Positions 22,131-33,411 of a stretch of 64,000 nucleotides of DNA are shown here, in pieces (positions within the stretch are counted from its first letter, which is position 1; each line of letters starts with the position of its first letter). A program made the translations under genes and the position numbers. The notes under the pieces were generated by a model. The model was not told the origin of the DNA and made no database searches. It saw only the letters and a list, made by a program, of their open reading frames with translations. This DNA comes from Lampris incognitus. Its lineage: Eukaryota > Chordata > Actinopteri > Lampriformes > Lampridae. The stretch spans positions 33,057,090 through 33,121,089 of the forward strand of contig NC_079217.1 in NCBI RefSeq assembly GCF_029633865.1. The letters run 5' to 3'.

Positions 22131-23554
22131 TGTAATTTTCCTCATTCACAGCAATCACTATTTTGACTAAGTTTAGATCACATGTTGTTATTGCTAGGAC
22201 CGGAGGGGCATTGGTATCGACAGTGTAGAAATCTGGCAACGTTGAGCTGTCCTTGTATCAACATTTTAACTGGCATGTGCCTTTCATGCTCAGTGCTCTT
22301 CCACCGTATTCAGTGAGCCTATGTGCTGCTGGTTTCAGTGCAATGTTCTTGAACAGTGTGCGAAATAGGTTTTTTGGAATGGTATTGGCCTGTGCCCCAG
22401 TGTCCTAATTTGAATTTCACTTTTTGTAGAGGTGAGCCAATTCCTACCTCTACATAAGCCTGCTCATTGCTTTTGCCATTGTTCTCTATTGTGGTGCTGT
22501 CTATGTAGAGTTCTGACTGCTCTTCGTCTGTGTTCTCTCCAACAGTGTGCACGGTACTGCGGTAAGGTTTTGTCTGTGGCGGGAATTTTGATTTGCATGC
22601 TTTTGCAAAATGATTGAACTTTTTGTTTCATTTAATGCATTTTTTCCCCTTGGCTGGGCGTACAACTTTGACACTATGTTGCCCTCCACAGTGGCTACAT
22701 GCTCTGTTTGCTGTGCTACTTTCTATTTGCTTTGTAGCTTTTTGTGCAGTTTCTAGTCTGTATGTTTTCTTGCTTACAGCATGCACAGTGTCGTGGCCAC
22801 TCTGGTCTTTGCTATGCCCATAGTCTTTAGCTGTTGCTGTGCTAGCTCATGTGAACGTGCAATGTCTATGGCCCTTTCGAGCGTGAGCTCTGCACCCTGG
22901 CTGAGTAGTTTTTCTCCCACGCGGGGTGAGTTCGTGGCAAACACGACGCGGTCTCGGACCATTTCCTCGCTGTTTGGGGAGCCGCAGTCTTTTTACCAAC
23001 AGTTTTAGTTCTGTTACAAATTGCTCGAACGATTCGCGCTCACCCTGCATTTTTTCATGGAATTTATATCTGGCATAAATGGGGTTAGCCTTTGGTGTGA
23101 TATACTCTGTGTACTTATCGTAAAACGTGTTAAGCTTCCTGGCTTCTTCTCCCGTGAGCGTCCAGGTGTTGTGCACATCACGTCCTTTCCCCCCGACCCA
23201 TAACAGGAGGTAGCTGCATTTCTCCTCCTCGTTCTTTTCGCGCAGGCGGCCTGTGAACATCAACGCTGCGTGCTGCCGGAATCGTCTCCATGCTTCCAGA
23301 TTCCATTTTCTCGGCGACGTGTGGGTAGTCAAACCTCTACTCTGACACCATGTAGTATTTGCCCTGTGGCACAATTATAAACTTAATAAAATAATAAAGG
23401 CATATTCCAGCTCGGCACTGTACAGTTATTCATTCCACCAGCTTGGATCACATACGTGACTGCTCCAATCTCGCGAGACTTGCCGAAGTCACCATACTAT
23501 GGCAAGCTGTAAGGTACAAAGGTTATGCTGAATAGCAGATCAGAACGTTACACA
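22131..23554 (-). mobile_element. Degraded Ty3/Gypsy element: 5' LTR, gag and start of pol
   Basis: On the minus strand: a 204-bp LTR (23554-23351, TG...CA), a Leu-like primer site TGGTGTCAGA, then gag (WNLEAWRRFRQHAALMF, WVGGKGRDVHNTW, YARYKFHEKMQGERESFEQF, VRDRVVFATNSPRVGEKLL, ELTLERAIDIARSHE), a protease-start segment (VEVGIGSPLQKVKFKL) and a stretch before RT (LPDFYTVDTNAPPVL). It is truncated there. Several frameshifts. A different family from copies 1/2. Confidence 0.75.
23351..23554 (-). repeat. 5' LTR of degraded Gypsy
   Basis: Bounded by TG and CA and followed by a tRNA-Leu-like primer site on the minus strand. No partner LTR was found in the window. Confidence 0.6.
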
Positions 23555-23569
23555 GTCCACATCCATGCA

Positions 23570-23890
23570 CGTGACTGCTGGTGGGAAGCGGGGTGTGGGT
23601 ATGTGCCCTGGTCGCTGCACTAGCGCCTCCTCTGGTCAGACGGGGCGCCTGTTCGGGGAGGAGGGGGAACTGGGGCGGAATAGCGTGAGCCGCCCACACG
23701 CTACGTCCTCCCGGCGAAACTCTTCGCTATCAGGTGAAAAGAAGCGGCTGGCGACTCCACATGTATCGGAGGAGGCATGTGGTAGTCTGCAGCCCTCCCC
23801 GGATCGGCAGAGGGGGTGGAGCAGCGCGACTGGGATGGCTCGGAAAATAGGGTAATTGGCCAAGTACAATTGGGGAGAAAATGGGGGGTG
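23570..23890 (+). repeat. Family A SINE, headless fragment
   Basis: Body and tail only (CACTAGCGCC, GAAGCGGCTGGCGACTCCAC, GATCGGCAGAG, TTGGGGAGAAAATGGGG). The tRNA-like head is missing. It lies 15 bp from the degraded Gypsy LTR. Confidence 0.8.
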
Positions 23891-24331
23891 TGAAGACTTA
23901 AAAGAGGAGGACCCAGTGAATGTGGGACAGTTACGTTTATGAATCCATAGCTAAAATACATACAATTGCCTCTGATAAAGACAAAAAGACGTGTAAAATG
24001 AGCAACGCAAGAACTTTATTCGATACCGATATAAAATATAATTGAACCCCTGAGTATTTCTTTTGAATGAAGTTAACAGAAAACACATCTGCATCAGTGT
24101 TCTACTTTGTGGAAGTTCAATGGCACTCTTGAACTACTTAGTGAACCCCATAGGTTTCCTGCTTCAATGTAGTATAAAAAACAGGCCAAATCAGTCAACA
24201 GTAATCTGTATAAAGTGAATTTGTCTTTTAAATGGCCGATGATTATTGAGACCCCATGATTTTCTTTTTTCTTTTTGAAATCTTTATTGTCCAATTTTCA
24301 AGTTTTTTGGAACAGGTATACAAGACACACG

Positions 24332-24370
24332 AACAACAACGACAACAACAACAACAACAACAACAACAAA
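24332..24370. repeat. (CAA)n microsatellite
   Basis: About 12 CAA units with minor interruptions at the left edge. Confidence 0.9.
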
Positions 24371-24599
24371 CATATAGGAATAACCCCCTCCCCCCAAGGC
24401 TAAAAAAAATACCATGCAGGGATTTCTTATTCCAATTCCACATAATAACCTTGTTTTTGAAGACGATATAAAGTTGTACACATATATATATAAGTATTGT
24501 CGTTACAACCAGGTAAAAGAAAAAAAAGGAAAAAGGTACATTCAATAAAAGGGAAAACCTTAAATAAAGTCTATGAAAGGACTCCAGGTCAAAGTAAAG

Positions 24600-24846
24600 T
24601 TTGATCAGGGTTAACCACCATTGGGACTACAGTTTCAGTACAGGTGGCCAAGATTTTTGTAAGGATTTTGTAGTTGTAATTCAACAAGCTTACAGGGCGG
24701 TAGGAGCCACACAGTAGGGGATTTTTGTCTTTTTTAAGTAACACTGAAATGGTTGCCTGCGTCATAGTTTGGGGTAATTTCTGTTGGTTAAAAATTTCCT
24801 GATACAACAGGTTATGTATCGATGCCAGGTTGGTAGCAAATTCCTT
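24600..24846 (-). mobile_element. L1-like LINE relic, part interrupted by Gypsy copy 2
   Basis: Minus-strand frame FSNSTKEFATNLASIH, TISVLLKKDKNPLLCGSYR and PVSLLNYNYKILTKILA, the RT start of L1-like LINEs. It ends at VNPDQT. Its upstream part lies on the other side of the Gypsy insertion at 29157-29290. Confidence 0.8.
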
Positions 24847-25058
24847 TGTGGAGTTAGAAAACAACGAGACAGGAGACGTGAGAGTAGACGTAGTCGAGGT
24901 AGTTTACTAGCTCCAACTTTGCATGTCATACATTCGACAACGACACTGAACTGTGAACCGGAAGCGGAAGTGCATTATCTGACCCCTCGCCTCTTCCCTT
25001 AAAGGTACACCGTCCTCTTAGGTGAATGTCTCTAGTTATATAGATGTGGGTCACCACA
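24847..25058 (-). repeat. 3' LTR of Gypsy copy 2
   Basis: 212 bp. Carries the 36-bp block absent from copy 1 LTRs. Confidence 0.95.
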
Positions 25059-25167
25059 CAGGCCCCCCCAGAATTCACCTACACAAAACAATGCTAAACA
25101 GCAAAAGTGCAAGTCATGAACATAAAAATAGACTCTACAACAGAACAGTCAATGACATAGCGCAAAG

Positions 25168-28100
25168 TCACGGGGAAAACAGGTGACGAGTCGGGGGAAG
25201 GACCCTGCGGCCATAACGGCTGTGCTTCACAGGAGGGGAAACAGATGGGGCCGAAACCCGGGCCATAGGCGGGGCCGAAGCAGGAACAGAGGCAGGTCCC
25301 GGGGCCGACCTAGGAGGGCGTCCCCGCCGCGGGGGTAGGGCCAATTGCATTGGCTCCCCAATGTCCATTGAGCGGGCTTGAGACGGTCTATAGCGACCCG
25401 CTCCGGCCTGCCCCCAGGTCCACCACAAAGTTCTTATCCCCCGCCTCCAGGACGCGGAAGGGCCCGTCGTATGGGGGCTGCAGTGGGGACCGATGGCTGT
25501 CGTGCCTAATGAAGACGTACCTCGCCGATGGCAGATCCTTGGGGACATAGGACCGGGGGAGGCAGTGTTGAGACATCGGAACGGGAGTGAAGTTACCGGC
25601 AGCGCTCCGGGACGCACTGAGGTGAGAGGCGGCCGACCAGGGAGCCGTAGCATCCGGAAGAAACTCCCCCGGAACCCGCAGGGGCTGGCCATACACCAGC
25701 TCAGCGGAGGAGGTCTGGAGGTCTTCCTTCGGGGCCGAACGCAGGCCGAGCATGACCCACGGGAGCCGGTCCATCCAGTCGCAGCCAGTGAGGCTTGCCC
25801 GCAGAGCGGCTTTCATGTCCCGATGGAACCGCTCACAAAGTCCGTTGCTCTGCGGGTTGTACGCCGGGGATCTTCACCCCCAGCTGCTCAGCGACCGCCG
25901 TCCAGAGCTCCGAGGTAAACTGGGAGCCCCGGTCGCTCGTGATGTCACCAGGCGTGCCGAAACGGGCCACCCAGCAGCCGATGAACGCCCGTGCTACCTC
26001 TGCTGCCGTCGTGGAGGACAAGGGAATAGCCCTGTCCACAATAGTGAGGAGGAACGTATAACCACGGGAGGGGGGCAGGGGACATACCAGGTCAACATTG
26101 ACGTGGTCAAACCGCCTCTCTGGAACCACAAACGGCGCCAAAGGGGCCTTGGTATGGCGGTGCACCTTGGCGCGTTGGCACGCCACACACGAGCCGGCCC
26201 AGGCTCTAACATCCTTACGCAGCCCAGGCCAAACGAACTTGACGCGCACCAGCTTGGTCGAGGCCTTCACTCCCGGGTGGGAAAGGCCGTGGACGGTGTC
26301 GAAAACTCGACGCCGCCAGGAAGTAGGCACCAGGGGGCGCGGTTGACCGGTGGAGATGTCACAGAGGAGGGTGGTGTTGGCCGCGTCGAACGTCACGTCC
26401 TCCAGCCGTAGCGCCGTAGGGGTCGACCGGTAGTCTTGAACGGTCGCGTCCTTGGCTTGGTCCGCTGCCATAGCGGCGTAGTCGAGTCCCAAGTGAACGG
26501 CGTTAACAACCGCCCGTGAAAGGCAGTCGGCGACGAAGTTATCCTTGCCCGACACGTGTTGTATGTCCGTGGTAAACTCGGAAACCGCCGCGAGATGGCG
26601 CTGCTGACGCCCAGACCACGGTTCTGAGGTTTTGGCCATACAGAACGTCAGCGGTTTGTGGTCCACGAAAGCGGTGAACTGTTGGCCCTCCAATAGGAAC
26701 CTAAAGTGTCTGGTTGCGAGGAAGAGACCCAGTAGTTCCCTATCAAAGGTGCTGTATTTGCGCTCGCTCTCACGGAGTTGTTTACTGAAGAACGCCAACG
26801 GCTGCCAGCCCCACCCACACACCCACTGCTCACACACGGCCCCCACGGCGTAGTCGGAGGCATCCGTTGTAAGGGCTATGGGGGCGGCAGGCGACGGGTG
26901 AGCTAGCAGCGCAGTGTTGGCCAGCGCGGTCTTGGCGGCCACAAAAGCCTCGTCCACCCCCGAAGACCAGTCCAGCTCGTCCTTAGACTTCTTACCCCGC
27001 AGGGCCTCATACAGGGGACGCATGATGTGGGCGGCACGGGGCAGGAAACGGTTATAAAAGTTCACCATGCCCAGGAATTCCTGCAGCGACTGTACTGTGC
27101 GGGGGCGGGGGAACATGGTGACAGCCTCAACCCTGGCAGGGAGGGGAACGGCCCCCTGTGGAGTGATGTGGTGCCCGAGGAAGGTGATGGATGACTCCCC
27201 GAACTGACACTTAGCTGGGTTGATGATGAGGCCGTGTTCGCTGAGCCTGTCGAACAGCTGTCTGAGGTGCGTCATGTGTTCCTCCGCCGACGCGCTGGCC
27301 ACGAGGATGTCGTCTAAGTACACAAACAAAAATGGCATGTCGCGGAGCACAGAATCCATAAGGCGCTGAAACGTCTGCGCCGCCCCTTTAAGGCCGAAAG
27401 GCATACGTAAGAACTCAAAGAGCCCAAAGGGTGTGATGACAGCCGTTTTTGGGACATCCAGTGGGTGGACCGGCACTTGGTGATACCCCCGCACTAAGTC
27501 GATTTTGGAATAGATGGCAGCGCCCGCCAGGTGGGTAGAGAAATCTTGTATGTGCGGTATGGGGTACCGGTCGGGGGTCGTGGCATTGTTTAGGCGACGG
27601 TAGTCCCTGCACGGGCGCCAACCCCCGTTGGCCTTAGTAACCATGTGAAGAGGGGAAGCCCACGGGCTGTCAGAACGGCGGACAATGCCGAGGCGCTCCA
27701 TAGTCGAAAACTCCTCCCTGGCTATTGCGAGCTTGGCCGAGTCGAGGCGTCGGGCCCGGGCGTAAACTGGGGGGCCCACTGTGGTGATATGATGTTCCAC
27801 GCCGTGCTTGGCCACCGCCGAGGAGAAGGTGGGTGTGGTGAGCTCGGGGAAATTTGCGAGCAGGCGTTGGTATGGATCCCCGGTGGAGAGTGTGTTAGCG
27901 AGGCACAGCGCTCCAGCCCCCCCAAGCGTGCAGGGGTATGACGCTAAAGAGACGGCATCAATCACGCGACAGTTTTTAACATCCACCAGCAGATTGAAAG
28001 CACAGAGGAAATCCGCACCTAGGAGCAGGGTGGATACAGCAGCCATCACAAAGTCCCAGCCGAAACGTCGGCCGCCAAAACACACGTCCACATGTCTGAT

Positions 28101-28343
28101 ACCGTACGTCCGAATGGACGTGCCGTTGGCGGCGTCCATCTGGGGGCCGTGACTGTCGGTCATCGTGTCCACAGCTTGTGCTGGTAGTATGCTGCGTTGA
28201 GCGCCAGAGTCAGCCAGCAGCCGCCGGCCCGACAAGGAGTCTCTGATGAACAACAGCTTGCAGTCACGGCCGGCGCCCATAGCCGTTAACGAGCGCCGGC
28301 CTTGGCGTTTCCCTGAACCCTGTAACTGCAGGGTTTGTGACAC
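25168..28343 (-). pseudogene. Pol of Gypsy copy 2, integrase damaged
   Basis: From 28343 down to 25833 the frame is open through protease (DSGAQRS), RT (FVYLDDIL), RNase H and most of integrase ([29 protein letters not shown]). Relative to copy 1, six residues after VDRA are missing (18 bp). An 8-bp deletion near 25870 shifts the frame before the catalytic Glu, and a 1-bp loss near 25415 affects the C-terminus. The G-tract that breaks copy 1 is short and in frame here. The remaining C-terminal part continues in other frames to about 25168. Confidence 0.9.
28268..28313 (-). promoter_or_regulatory. -1 frameshift signal of Gypsy copy 2
   Basis: GGGAAAC on the minus strand (28313-28307) in gag phase, 5-nt spacer, then stem 28301-28293 with 28276-28268: nine perfect pairs. 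The G-U pair of copy 1 is G-C here. Confidence 0.82.
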
Positions 28344-28907
28344 TGTTTTGCTTTTGCCCCAAACCTGGCATGGTAATAACAGAGCCCGTCGTCAGGATGG
28401 CGGCGGGCTGTCACCGCAGCCGCGGTGTCCATATAGTCGTACACAGGTGGTGGTGGGGTGGTCTTGTGGGGTAGCAGGGCATGCACAAACTGTTGCCGGT
28501 TGGCCAGGAAAACCCTGTCTGCTTCAGCAGCCAGAGAACGGTAGTCCTTGGAGGCGGCGAGAGAACTGGCCAGTGCTGTGCGTACAGGTGCGGGGAGCTG
28601 CCTCAGAAAAATGTGTGTGAAAAGAAAGGCCGGATCAGCCGATCCCAGCACAGACAGCATTTTTTCCCTTAACTCATACGGTTTGCCGTCTCCGAGGCCA
28701 TTCAGGGACAGTAAACGGTCTGCCTTCTCCAGCTCCGACAGTTCAAATAGTTTCAGGAGGAATGTCTTTATAGCATCGTACTTGCCAGCAGCTGGCGGAG
28801 CTTCCAACAGTGTCATTGCTCGCGCCGTTGTCGATGCGTCTAACGCCGCCACTACGTGGAAGTACTGCGTTGCATCCTGCGTTATCATCGTCGTTATTGT
28901 CAGACAT
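28286..28907 (-). pseudogene. Gag of Gypsy copy 2, N-terminal deletion
   Basis: The original ATG is at 28907, but about 125 bp after codon 7 are lost relative to copy 1, which shifts the frame. From [12 protein letters not shown] onward the gag sequence is open to the stop at 28286 and matches copy 1 closely. Confidence 0.85.
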
Positions 28908-28925
28908 ACTCGTATTAGTAGTTCG

Positions 28926-28943
28926 ATCACGTCGGGGTCCCCA
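28926..28943 (-). promoter_or_regulatory. Primer-binding site of Gypsy copy 2
   Basis: TGGGGACCCCGACGTGAT on the minus strand; one mismatch (fourth base) from the tRNA-Trp-type site of copy 1. Confidence 0.7.
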
Positions 28944-28944
28944 A

Positions 28945-29156
28945 TGTGGAGTTAGAAAACAACGAGACAGGAGACGTGAGAGTAGACGTAGTCGAGGTAG
29001 TTTACTAGCTCCAACTTTGCATGTCATACATTCGACAACGACACTGAACTGTGAACCGGAAGCGGAAGTGCATTATCTGACCCCTCGCCTCTTCCCTTAA
29101 AGGTACACAGTCCTCTTAGGTGAATGTCTCTAGTTATATAGATGTGGGTCACCACA
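28945..29156 (-). repeat. 5' LTR of Gypsy copy 2
   Basis: 212 bp; one difference from the other LTR (TACACAGTCC here, TACACCGTCC at 25004-25013). Confidence 0.95.
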
Positions 29157-29290
29157 CCTTATACATTTCAATTGTGAAACCATCCGGACCTGGATGGTTG
29201 TATCACTTCCTCTGTTGTTATCTCTCTGTCTATCTGTGCTCTGTCCTCAAGGGCAGTTTTTGGTATGGTCAGATTTTATTGTATTATTCT
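29157..29290 (-). mobile_element. L1-like LINE relic, upstream part
   Basis: Reading towards the insertion on the minus strand gives REITTEEVI, a short deletion, then GPDGFTIEMYK, the classic L1-type GPDG box directly before the RT segment at 24600-24846. Confidence 0.7.
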
Positions 29291-29494
29291 TTTCAATAAT
29301 GCATTTTCTTCATCTTTATCAAGGGTGTGAACTGATCCAAAGGCTACTGCATGGCAATATCTGTAAGTGGTCAGAGATACGATTTACTCTTACCTGTTAT
29401 TAAGGGGGAATTTGTATGTAGTATGGGAGAGGAGCCTCCGTATCGCATTGGGCTTTGGGGAGATGAGGGAGAGGAGCCTCTATGTAGCAGAGAC

Positions 29495-29685
29495 TGTAGT
29501 AATATAATGCCATGTAAATCCACTGGAACTACACTAGGTGTTATGTACTACCCGGACTGTTATTATTGTTACACCACTACCATGTATGGTTATTACGTCT
29601 GCCTAGTGAGCCACGATTAAACCTGAGTTCTATAACCCGGTGTGGTCATTGATCCTCGACCAATACTACCCCAAGTATTACTTCA
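29495..29685 (+). repeat. 5' LTR of Gypsy copy 3
   Basis: 191 bp, TG...CA; paired with 33614-33804. Confidence 0.95.
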
Positions 29686-29770
29686 TGGTGGCAGCGGTAA
29701 AGTACTCTCTATGAAGAATGAAGATAGACTAGCCGCAAAGCTAACTAGCTAGCTAGTAACAGGAGAGGTC

Positions 29771-30155
29771 ATGGCATCGCATCTACCGACGATGAATTGG
29801 TCAGACCCGGACCTGGGTGAGGCAATTTCACTGTATAAACAGAAAATGACTCTGTATTTAGAAGATGAAGAAATAAATGGCGCAGCTAAACAAGCTCGGA
29901 AAATATGTCGTGGAATTGGAGATGAAGGATGAAAAAGACTGAACGCCAGTGGTCTCACTGATGATGAAAAGAAAAAGCCTGCCAAACTTATGGGACTTCT
30001 CTGAAAAACAGCTAAAGTTGAACGTAAATTTCAGAATCCATAGACTGCAACTGATGCAACACAGACAGAAACCAGATGAGAATATTGATGATTTTGTGAC
30101 CAGAGCCAGAACACTAGCAACAGAGCAGGACTCGCACACATGCTGTAGAGAGTAG
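29771..30155 (+). pseudogene. Gag remnant of Gypsy copy 3
   Basis: ATG at 29771 starts MASHLPTMNWSDPDLGEAIS and stops at a TGA after KICRGIGDEG (about 29930). The continuation in another frame (PANLWDFSEKQLKLNVNFRI, RQKPDENIDDFVTRARTLA) runs to 30155. The second half of gag, where a zinc knuckle would be expected, is absent. The remnant joins almost directly to the protease region. Confidence 0.8.
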
Positions 30156-30228
30156 CAGTGAAACAGACAGTGAGAACGAAAGTACTTACCAGAAACAGTT
30201 CCACAGTTCCACTATCAGTGAAAAATAT

Positions 30229-33200
30229 ATGCATAGCATAGACAGCAAGCCGGCCAGAGAGGAGGCGTACACAGTCCTGAAGGTGACACCACCTGACCTA
30301 CCTGGTCGTGGATACACACTACGTCTGAAGATAGACACAGGTGCGTCAGGCAACACACTCCCATTGCATACCTTCAAGCAGATGTACGGTGAAAATGCAT
30401 GCACCCAGAAACGACTGAAAAAAACCAACAGGAGGCTATCTGCATACAGTGGTCACGCCATCCCCTGCCTAGGCACCATTGACATTCCATGCCAGTACAA
30501 AGAATCCAAATGGATCAATGCAAAGTTCCATGTTGTAGACGTACCAGGGCCAGCCATAGTTGGGCTGCCAACATGTGAACTGTTAAACCTAGTGACTGTC
30601 AATGTAGATGCAGTGACCGAGAAAGGACATGCAAACCAGAAAAAAGTCAACACAAGACAGACAAAACCCACAATGACCGTATCTAACAGTGCAGACCTAA
30701 AGAGAGCATACCCAGACCAGTTTGACAAAATTGGCAACTTCAGTGGAAAGGCCAAGCTCTTCCTGAAAAAGGATGCTGAACCATTCATAGACCCACCACG
30801 TAAGTGCAGCATTCACATCAAAGACAAACTGAAAGATGAACTGAATAACCTAGTCGAACAAGATATGTTAAGAAAAGTAGAACAGCACACAGACTGGTGC
30901 TCGAGTCTGGCATACAGCACAACGAAAGACGGTTCCCTTCGCATATGCTTAGACCCCCAAAAACTTAATGCCAGCCTTAGGAGATGCCCACACAAGATTC
31001 CTACTGTGGAGGAACTGAACCCGAAGTTTGCAAATGCAAAAATATTCAGCAAACTTGATGCAAAAGCTGGATATTGGTCAATACACGTAGAGGAAGAGTC
31101 ACAACTGCTAACCACATTCCGAACTCCATTTGGTAGATACTGCTGGAAACGTTTGCCATTTGGTCTCAGTGTCTCTCAAGATCTCTTCCAGGCAAAGATG
31201 GACCAAATCCTGGGGGGGCTCGACGGTGTCGTCAGCATAGCCGATGATATCGCAGTCTACGGAGCAAGCGAAGAGGAGCATGACAGGAACCTGACCAACC
31301 TGATGGAGAGAGCAGCCAAGACAGGTATTGTGTTCAACAGTGACAAGTGCACAATCAAACAGACAAGCATCTCATTCTTTGGCAACCTGTACACAGACAA
31401 AGGTATCAAACCTGACCCAGCCAAAATCAGGGACATCCAGAAAATGCCGACACCCCAGAACAAAGATGAACTGAGCAGATTCTTGGGGATGCTGACCTAC
31501 CTGTCACCCTACATCCCAAAGTTCGCAGACAAAGCACACACACTGAGGGTGCTGCTGAAAAGTGACGTGCCTTGGACATGGGACACTGACCACCAAAAGA
31601 GCTTTGAGGACCTGAAATCAGTTATCAACGAACATGACTGCCTGAAGTACTATGATCCAAGCACACCTCTGACACTTGAGGTCGATGCATCACAGAAAGG
31701 ACTGGGCGTGGCATTAGTGCAGAACAAAAGACCCATGGCTTTTGGCTCAAAGACACTGGACGACTGCCAATCCAGGTACAGCAACATAGAGCGAGAAATG
31801 CTGGCCATAGTCTATGGAATGCAGCGATACCATACCTACCTGTATGGGAAGTCATTCATTGTAGTTACAGACCACAAACCCCTCGTTACCATATGCACAA
31901 AGCCACTGCATGCCGCCCCGCCACGGCTTCAGCGAATGCTGATAAAAACACAAGGATACAACTACGAGGTCACGTATCAACCAGGAAACCAGATGGTCCT
32001 GGCAGACACACTCAGCCGACTACCCAACCCTGAGAACAACAGCAACATCGAGCTGGACGAGCGCATTGACGGAATAGAGGCAGAAGTCAAGGATCCAGAG
32101 ATGCTCACTGTTGCAATGATAAACTTCTCTCCCGAGAAACAGGACGCACTCCGCACGGAAACCACCAGCGACCCCAGACTCAATGCACTGAAAGAGCTGA
32201 TCCACCAGGGATGGCCAGACAACATCAAAGCTCTACCAAGACAACTACGTGAGTACTGGTCATTCAGAGATGAGCTCGCAGTTGAAGCAGGAGTCATATT
32301 CAAAGGCAGACAGGTGCTCATCCCAGACTCTATGACTGATTCTATACTCAAACAGCTGCATGTAGGACACCAGGGCATCGAAAAGACACGGCGACTGGCG
32401 AGAGAAAGTGTCTACTGGATCAGAATGAACGATGACATCGAAAGAGTCTGCAGGTCATGTAGCGTATGCGTGGAACATCAGGATGCAAATCCAAAGCAAC
32501 CTCTCAACCCACACAACACACCGTCAAAACCATGGCAATCCCTAGCTTCTGATCTATTCGAGATCGATGGACATCAGTATTTACTGATTGTGGACAGATA
32601 TTCTAAGTTCCCTCTAGTGGATGAAATGCCCATGCCTGTGTCCACCCGGGCAGTTGCACAAAAAATGGAGATGTACATGTCTCTTTTTGGAAGGCCTGAC
32701 GAGATACTTACAGATAATGGACCCCAGTACACAGGGCACGCGTTCCAGAAATTCACGGCTGACTGGGGAATCAGGCACGTGACAAGATCACCCCACTATC
32801 CAAAAAGCAATGGATTCATTGAGAGGCATGTGCGACACATCAAATCCATTGTGAAGAAAACCATGAGACAAGGAGGTAACATACAAGTGGCCTTACTACA
32901 GGTCAGAGCAACACCCATCGACAGTAAACTACCATCACCAGCAGAACTGATCTTCGGAAGGCCAGTCACCACCCTGCTGCCGAGTCGAGGGGACCCAGGC
33001 AAGGAGGAAAACCGACTCCACCTGGAGCAGAGAACAGCAAACATGAAGGAACATCATGACCGCAGCAGCAGCAGAGAACTACCTCCACTCGGTCCCGGAC
33101 AGCACGTATCTGTCCTAAACAAGGAAAAAGGGACTTGGTATCCAGCCACCGTCGTACAAAAGTGCGATGAGCCAAGGAGCTACAATGTGCAAACATCAAA

Positions 33201-33411
33201 TGGGAACAAACTCAGACGTGGCAGGAGCCACCTGCGGGAAATTCACCACCCCCATGCACTGAGGAGCGCAAGAACCCGCTTCACAGAACCTCAACGGGAC
33301 ACTCATGCAGCTGGAACTTCTTTCAGCCAAACCTGTGAAACACACAAGACAGTACGCACAAGATATGGAAGAGCTGTTTCCAAACCAGCTCACTACAAGG
33401 ACTATGAGTAG
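30229..33411 (+). CDS. Pol of Gypsy copy 3, uninterrupted 1060 codons
   Basis: Single open frame. Protease: IDTGASGNTLP (about residues 35-45). RT: LDPQKLN, FSKLDAKAGYWSI, LPFGLSVSQDLFQ, catalytic SIADDIAVYG. RNase H: EVDASQKGLGVAL, FGSKTLDDCQSRYSNIEREM, VVTDHKPLV. Integrase: HHCC finger (HVGHQGIEKTRRLA ... CRSCSVC), DDE core (DLFEIDGHQYLLIVDRYSKF, LTDNGPQYTGH, SNGFIERHVRHIK; 35 residues between the second D and E) and a C-terminal GPGQHVSV-type segment. The frame is open upstream of this ATG to at least 30121 with polar coding-like sequence, so the true start may be a gag fusion. All catalytic residues are present. Confidence 0.92.
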   Translation: MHSIDSKPAREEAYTVLKVTPPDLPGRGYTLRLKIDTGASGNTLPLHTFKQMYGENACTQKRLKKTNRRLSAYSGHAIPCLGTIDIPCQYKESKWINAKFHVVDVPGPAIVGLPTCELLNLVTVNVDAVTEKGHANQKKVNTRQTKPTMTVSNSADLKRAYPDQFDKIGNFSGKAKLFLKKDAEPFIDPPRKCSIHIKDKLKDELNNLVEQDMLRKVEQHTDWCSSLAYSTTKDGSLRICLDPQKLNASLRRCPHKIPTVEELNPKFANAKIFSKLDAKAGYWSIHVEEESQLLTTFRTPFGRYCWKRLPFGLSVSQDLFQAKMDQILGGLDGVVSIADDIAVYGASEEEHDRNLTNLMERAAKTGIVFNSDKCTIKQTSISFFGNLYTDKGIKPDPAKIRDIQKMPTPQNKDELSRFLGMLTYLSPYIPKFADKAHTLRVLLKSDVPWTWDTDHQKSFEDLKSVINEHDCLKYYDPSTPLTLEVDASQKGLGVALVQNKRPMAFGSKTLDDCQSRYSNIEREMLAIVYGMQRYHTYLYGKSFIVVTDHKPLVTICTKPLHAAPPRLQRMLIKTQGYNYEVTYQPGNQMVLADTLSRLPNPENNSNIELDERIDGIEAEVKDPEMLTVAMINFSPEKQDALRTETTSDPRLNALKELIHQGWPDNIKALPRQLREYWSFRDELAVEAGVIFKGRQVLIPDSMTDSILKQLHVGHQGIEKTRRLARESVYWIRMNDDIERVCRSCSVCVEHQDANPKQPLNPHNTPSKPWQSLASDLFEIDGHQYLLIVDRYSKFPLVDEMPMPVSTRAVAQKMEMYMSLFGRPDEILTDNGPQYTGHAFQKFTADWGIRHVTRSPHYPKSNGFIERHVRHIKSIVKKTMRQGGNIQVALLQVRATPIDSKLPSPAELIFGRPVTTLLPSRGDPGKEENRLHLEQRTANMKEHHDRSSSRELPPLGPGQHVSVLNKEKGTWYPATVVQKCDEPRSYNVQTSNGNKLRRGRSHLREIHHPHALRSARTRFTEPQRDTHAAGTSFSQTCETHKTVRTRYGRAVSKPAHYKDYE

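Larger units (their letters stand above)
24847..29156 (-). mobile_element. Ty3/Gypsy LTR retrotransposon, copy 2 (same family as copy 1)
   Basis: 4310 bp, 212-bp LTRs differing at one visible position, target duplication CCTT (24843-24846 and 29157-29160). Inverted relative to copy 1. Gag has lost about 125 bp of its N-terminus; integrase has an 18-bp in-frame deletion, an 8-bp frameshifting deletion and a further 1-bp loss. Very young but defective, so it was probably mobilised in trans or damaged after insertion. Confidence 0.95.
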
